NCBI RefSeq assembly: GCF_010093815.1
Contig: NW_022985559.1
Location: 337,770-401,769 of the forward strand
Direction: 5' to 3'
Source of the DNA: Pseudovirgaria hyperparasitica
Lineage: Eukaryota > Ascomycota > Dothideomycetes > Acrospermales > Acrospermaceae
Length of the DNA stretch: 64,000 bases
The notes beneath the pieces are model-generated. The model was not told the origin of the DNA, searched no databases, and saw nothing but the letters and a program-made list of their open reading frames with translations. This document shows positions 59,214 to 64,000 of the stretch, one piece after another. The translations under genes and the position numbers were made by a program. How positions within the stretch are numbered: the first letter of the stretch is position 1; every line of letters starts with the position of its first letter.

Positions 59214-60133
59214 ATGTCGTTCCCCCAAGCAGCGCCGCCCAAGAAGCCCCTCGACGAGTTCGTTCGTCTAGCGGATAATGTCTTGCTGTACGCGCCCTCC
59301 TCCTCCTCTGGTGCGGGCAACAACGTGTCCAATGACATGCTCATCGTGTCGTGCACGTGGATGGGCGCAGCATCGAAGCACATAGCAAAGTACACAGATG
59401 GATACAAGACGCTCTTCCCGTCCGCCGCAATCCTGCTAGTCCGCAATAACCTGTCAGACATGCTGTTCGCGTCCAGGGCCGACAAACGACTCGACCCCGC
59501 GCTGTCCGTCATCAGGAAATATGCGCAGACACGACATTCCAAAGCGCCGCCCATGATCCTCATCCACTCGTTCAGGTGAGAGCGGACCCGACAATAGCCC
59601 AATTCTCAACCCCAGACTAAGTTAACACCCCCAGCAACGGCGGCGCAAACCAACTCATCAGCCTCTCAACCCTCTTCCTCGCCGCCGAACACCGGCCCAT
59701 CCCCGCCCGCGCCCTCATCCTCGACAGCAGCCCCGGCACCGCAACCTGGCAGCGCAGCCACGCGGCCATCACCCTCAGCCTCCCGCGCAACAACCCGCTC
59801 ATCCGCATCCTCGGCGCCCTCCTCGTCCACGCCCTGCTCCTCGCCGTCGCACTCTACCACATCCTCACCCGCTCCGAGCACCGCATCACTACTAACAACA
59901 GACTGCTGAATGACCCGGCGCTGGTGGATCGGCGGGCCAGGCGCGTGTATGCCTATTCGAGGGCGGATGTCATGGTTGGGTGGGAGGATGTGGAGAGGCA
60001 TGCGGGGGTGGCGCGGGAGAAGGGGTGGGGGGTGGAGTTGGTGCGGTTTGAGGGGAGTGCGCATGCCGGGCATGTGTTGGAGGATAGGGCGAGGTATTGG
60101 GCGGCGGTTGAGCGGGCTTGGGGGGGTGCATGA
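59214..60133 (+). CDS. DUF829/TMEM53-like alpha/beta hydrolase (PaxU-like)
   Basis: Two exons (59214-59575 and 59635-60133) encode 286 residues. The junction restores ILIHSFSNGGANQLISL, the GxSxG-like region (here H-S-F-S-N-G-G) of DUF829 proteins. DMLIVSCTWMGAASKHIAKY is the typical first strand, and ARALILDSSPGTATWQRS and FEGSAHAGHVLED match later family blocks, the latter holding the likely histidine. A hydrophobic helix (ILGALLVHALLLAVALYHIL) could anchor it. The family includes PaxU of indole-diterpene clusters, whose reaction is not settled. No such cluster is visible here, so a specialised-metabolism role is not supported. Confidence 0.85.
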
Positions 60134-60931
60134 GGGGACGCTGTGTGTCTGTCTGCGTGAGAGGAGGCTGGTTGTGGGCGGAATGGGTTGGATTGGAGTG
60201 GGTGGGATAGTCAGAGTTTGGGATGATGTTGTTGATGTGTGCACTTTGGGATGATATATGGGTTGATTTGAGGCTATTTGGGTTATTATAGGCGTTGGTA
60301 ATTAGCTAATGGTGCTTGTATTTATGTAGGGTTTTTCATGCTGGTGTTCGTAGGTACTAATTAAGTTAGATCTTACCAGTAGTAGGTACCTTACTGGGAT
60401 TCAAGGTTATGTAAGCCAGATGAGCACATGAATCCACTTCCTTGGCATGGAAGCCATCACATCTTCTCTTTGTCAACGACAACAACCATTTTCCCGCCTG
60501 TATCACCAAGACTTGTCTATATCCATCGTGATATTATCGTCCCCATCGCAGCCCAACATGTCCACGTCCGAGAGGTCCTGCCACTTACAGCTCTTCCCCC
60601 TTGAGACATCCATACCGCCACGTCCTCGGTTAGCCGAAGTCCAAGGTGCTGTGCTTTAAATTAGCCAACTGGGGGCGATCCCATCTCTGTTTTGGCGTTA
60701 CCCGATCTCGTTTACGCCGCGACTGAGGATGATCTGCATTCAGGCTTCGCCGGACCGGGTATGGTACAGGGGCGCTCTCTCTGGCTTTCCGACGTGTTAA
60801 TGCACGCTGTTAATTATGTACGAGGTGGGTTCTTATATCAATCAAGATGGATCTCACTTTTCGTGTCATGATGCGTGTGTGAGACTGCTCCGCCTTGATG
60901 TTTTTGAATCGTGATTGAAGTTGTTGCCATC
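60134..60931. other. Intergenic, promoter of GH3 gene
   Basis: 800 bp with no gene; a short frame at 60447-60659 has no motif. Confidence 0.5.
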
Positions 60932-63738
60932 ATGTTCTGTCAAGGTTTCCTTTGTTTATGGTTCTGTGTTCTGGTATCATGTATCGCCGGTGCGGTCGCG
61001 TCTACGCCCTCCGAGGGATCCACCCAAGCACTGTATGAACGCGCGCCTGTTCCAGATGGGTACTCCTCGCCCTCGTATTACCCTACCCCGAACGGCGGGT
61101 GGGCCACGGACTGGCAGGACGCGTACGAACGAGCCGCAGTCATCGTCCGCAACATGACACTGGCCGAGAAAACGAACATCACGACCGGAACAGGATACTT
61201 CATGGGCCGGTGTGTTGGCAACACGGGCTCGGCGCCGGCGAAGAATATGCCCCAACTCTGTCTTCAGGATGGACCTCTGTAAGTTCCCCCGGTATTGTGT
61301 TGCAATAGGCCTTGTGTGTTGATGGCAGAATCCCCAAAGCGGCGTCCGGTCTACCGACAATGTGACTGCGTTCCCGGCTGGCATCACGGTCGGCGCAACG
61401 TGGGATAAGGACCTGCTGTATCGACGCGGTCTCGCGATCGGGGAGGAATTCCGCGGCAAGGGCGCCAACGTCCATCTCGGTCCCAGCGTCGGGCCTCTCG
61501 GCCGCAAGCCACGCGGCGGTCGAGGCTGGGAGGGCTTCGGATCAGACCCGGTGCTCCAGGCCGTCGGCGCGCGGGAGACGATCCGCGGCGTGCAGGAGCG
61601 TGGCGTGATAGCGACGATCAAGCACTTCATCGGCAACGAGCAGGAGCAGTACCGGATGTACAATCTCGTGCAGCCGGGGTACAGCTCGAATATCGACGGC
61701 AGGACGCTGCACGAGCTGTACCTGTGGCCGTTCGCGGAGGGGGTCCGGGCAGGGGTTGGCGCGGTCATGGCTGCGTACAACGACGTGAATGGCTCTGCGA
61801 CGTCGCAGAATGCGTATCTGCTTAACGGGGTACTGAAGGACGAGCTTGGGTTCCAGGGCTTCGTCATGACGGATTGGTTGTCGCAGATCTCGGGTGTTGC
61901 TGCTGCTCTGGCCGGGCTGGACATGAGTATGCCTGGAGACGGCGGGATCGTAGGGATCCCGCTGCTCGGAGGCGCATGGTTTGCAGATGAGCTCTCGGAG
62001 GCGGTGCTGAACGGCTCGGTCCCGGTCTCACGCGTCAACGACATGGCGACCAGAGTCGTTGCGACGTGGCTGAAGATGGGCCAGGACCAGGACTACCCTG
62101 CGCCAAACTACTCGTCTTTCACGGCGGACCGCGAGGGCCCGTTGTATGCTGGCGCTCCGCTGACATCGCCTAGGGGTGTGGTCAATGAGTATGTCAATGT
62201 GCAAGGGGATCATGCCGAGCTTGCCCGCGATATTGCTCAGGATGCGATAACGCTGCTGAAGAATGAAGGGGGGATTCTGCCTCTTGAGACAAGCACGCCG
62301 TTGAAAGTCTTTGGTGACGATGCGCAGGCGAATCCGGACGGGATTAATTCGTGCTCGGATAGAGGCTGTAATAAGGGGACGCTGGGTATGGGATGGGGTT
62401 CGGGAACAGCGTGAGTAGTCCAGGCTTCTGTGTTGTTGAAGTGATCTGTATCGTTCTCTTGGCTCATTTTGTTGCAGAAACTACCCTTATTTCGATTCCC
62501 CGATCGATGCAATACGAAGCCAAGCCAGCAATGTTACCTACTCGTCGAGCAACACCTTTCCTTCGAACGTTGTAGCCTCCCCGGGAGACGTAGCGTTGGT
62601 ATTCATCAACTCGGATTCGGGCGAGAACTACATCACTGTCGAGACCAATCCGGGAGATCGTACGACCGCAGGTCTGTACTCCTGGTACGGCGGTGATGAT
62701 CTGGTCAAAGCAGCTGCGGCAAAGTACGAAAACGTGGTGGTCATCATCCACACAGTCGGACCCATAATCCTAGAGAACTGGCACTCCTTACCGAGCGTGA
62801 AGGGTATCATTATAGCCCACCTCCCTGGACAAGAAGCCGGACAATCACTGACCAACGTCCTCTTTGGCCACGTATCTCCATCCGGACATCTTCCATACAC
62901 CATCCCCGTCTCCGAAGACGACTACCCAGACAGCGTCAATCTCATCGGAGGCCTACAGCTCGGCCAAGTCCAAGACACATACACCGAAGGCCTCTACATC
63001 GACTACCGCCACTTCAACAAAGCCGGCATCAAGCCCCGCTACGCCTTCGGCCACGGCCTCTCCTACACCACATTCTCCTACTCCAACGCCACCCTCACCC
63101 TCTCCACCCCCCTCTCCGAAACCCCTCCCGCTCCTCCCACTAAACCCTCCACCCCAACATACCCAAACACCCGCCCGGCCCCCTCGGAAGTCTACTTCCC
63201 CCCCAACTTCCCCCGCATCGACCGCTACATCTACTCCTACATGGACGCCGCCGCCGCCGACCTCGCCGCCGCCATCAACCCCTCCTCAACCCCCTACCCC
63301 TACCCACAAAACTACACAACCACCCAACCACCCACCCACCCCCCCGCCGGCGGCTCCCCAGGCGGCAACCCCGCGCTTTGGGACACAATCTACACGCTCG
63401 CCCTCACCATCACAAACACCGGCTCCCGGCCCGGCAGGGCCGTCGCACAGGCATACGTCCAATTCCCCGACGGGTTCCCCCACGACACCCCCGTCATCCA
63501 GCTGCGCGATTTCGCAAAGACGGCGGTGCTGGCGCCCGGCGAGGGTCAGACTGTGCGGTTGCGCATCACGCGCAAGGATGTGAGTGTTTGGGATGTGCGG
63601 AGGCGGAATTGGGTTGCGGGTGGGGGTGAGGGTGGTGGGTATACGGTTTGGGTTGGCGGGAGTTCGGATCGGTTGGAGGTGAGGTGTGTGGGTGAGGGGA
63701 GTTGTGATGTTGGGGCGAGGGGGCCGGTGGATGGGTAG
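60932..63738 (+). CDS. Secreted GH3 beta-glucosidase
   Basis: Three exons (60932-61278, 61340-62410, 62478-63738) encode 892 residues. The ATG at 60932 starts a signal peptide ([20 protein letters not shown]); the frame to 60911 begins only at GTG. The first intron's acceptor is the AAAG at 61339, not the CAG eleven bases upstream, because only that gives [22 protein letters not shown]3 blocks: [34 protein letters not shown], the nucleophile loop GFVMTDWLS (Asp294), [29 protein letters not shown], and a fibronectin-III-like C-terminus. A Pro/Thr-rich insertion (about 690-760) precedes it. It should release glucose from cellobiose or other beta-glucosides. Confidence 0.92.
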
Positions 63739-64000
63739 ATGGGGTGGGTGGGTAGATAGAGGGGAGTGGTAGTAGTAGATTTATGGAGATTGGGATACCG
63801 GATGTTGATTTATCATGTGAATGGGACGGATTCGTGCATCTCAGTGAGTAAGAGGTGTAGTACCGAGTGCACGGGCACACGACCTCGCTTTTACGTATAC
63901 TTTTGAAAAGGATATGATTTTGGTCCTGGAAGAAGCCTGCATGAAACGGTTTCGTGGTGTAGTTGGTTATCACGTCAGTCTAACACACTGAAGGTCCCCA
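63739..64000. other. 3' flank of the GH3 gene
   Basis: 260 bp, G-rich first then AT-rich; no further gene visible. Confidence 0.5.

Noticed and set aside
61279-61328. Use of the CAG at 61326-61328 as the GH3 intron-1 acceptor
   Set aside because: It puts exon 2 out of frame; the AAAG ending at 61339 restores the conserved GH3 sequence.
60977-62044. 355-residue minus-strand open frame
   Set aside because: Antisense to the GH3 gene, which is supported by catalytic motifs on the plus strand.
1-64000. tRNA or 5S rRNA genes
   Set aside because: Candidate GGTTCGA-type B-box strings fell inside coding exons or introns (for example in the amidase intron near 28170) or repeats, and no cloverleaf could be built by eye.

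Overview
The window is nuclear DNA of a filamentous ascomycete (Pezizomycotina). Coding regions are split by short introns, mostly 47-110 nt with GT..AG ends and CTAAC/CTGAC-like branch sites. Genes lie on both strands without operons. Fungus-typical families are present: Zn2Cys6 factors, a SUR7-family protein, DCR2 phosphatase, an UNC-93-like transporter, GH16 and GH3 enzymes, a ULD_2-type protein. A Dothideomycete is my guess; the sequence does not prove it. I find 25 protein-coding genes and no convincing tRNA, rRNA, CRISPR array or intact transposon. Exon structures were read by hand from splice sites and frame continuity.

Layout. 1-17.4 kb is accessory and metabolic: a secreted carboxylesterase running off the left edge, a secreted amidohydrolase, a Zn2Cys6 regulator, an SRPBCC protein, a SUR7-family membrane protein, an FMN-dependent NtaA/SnaA/DszA-type monooxygenase, a Baeyer-Villiger-type flavin monooxygenase diverging from it, and an UNC-93-like transporter. 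Together these could be a catabolic or specialised-metabolism cluster. 17.4-22 kb holds an ankyrin protein, a 6-phosphogluconate-dehydrogenase-like reductase and a decayed repeat whose sister copy lies 9 kb away. 22-31 kb is housekeeping and regulatory: DCR2-like phosphatase, a Trm61-like tRNA methyltransferase, an amidase, and a Zn2Cys6 protein with a second conserved domain. At 31.9-33.8 kb lies the most unusual gene: a ubiquitin-like/zinc-ribbon protein that ends in an acyl-carrier-like domain.

34-54.9 kb carries a sugar transporter, a 3-kb chain of at least ten different tandem repeats, a septin-like GTPase with an altered G4 motif, an NTF2-RRM (G3BP/Bre5-like) protein, an MFS transporter, a low-complexity protein with two coding minisatellites, a small conserved-looking protein and a GH16 glucanase, all on the minus strand. 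57.4-63.7 kb carries a zinc alcohol dehydrogenase, a DUF829/TMEM53-like hydrolase and a GH3 beta-glucosidase, all on the plus strand.

A pattern crossing several genes is a change of synonymous codon use along exons: C-ending codons near exon starts, G- or T-ending codons near exon ends, on both strands. It is clearest in the sugar transporter, alcohol dehydrogenase, DUF829 and GH3 genes.
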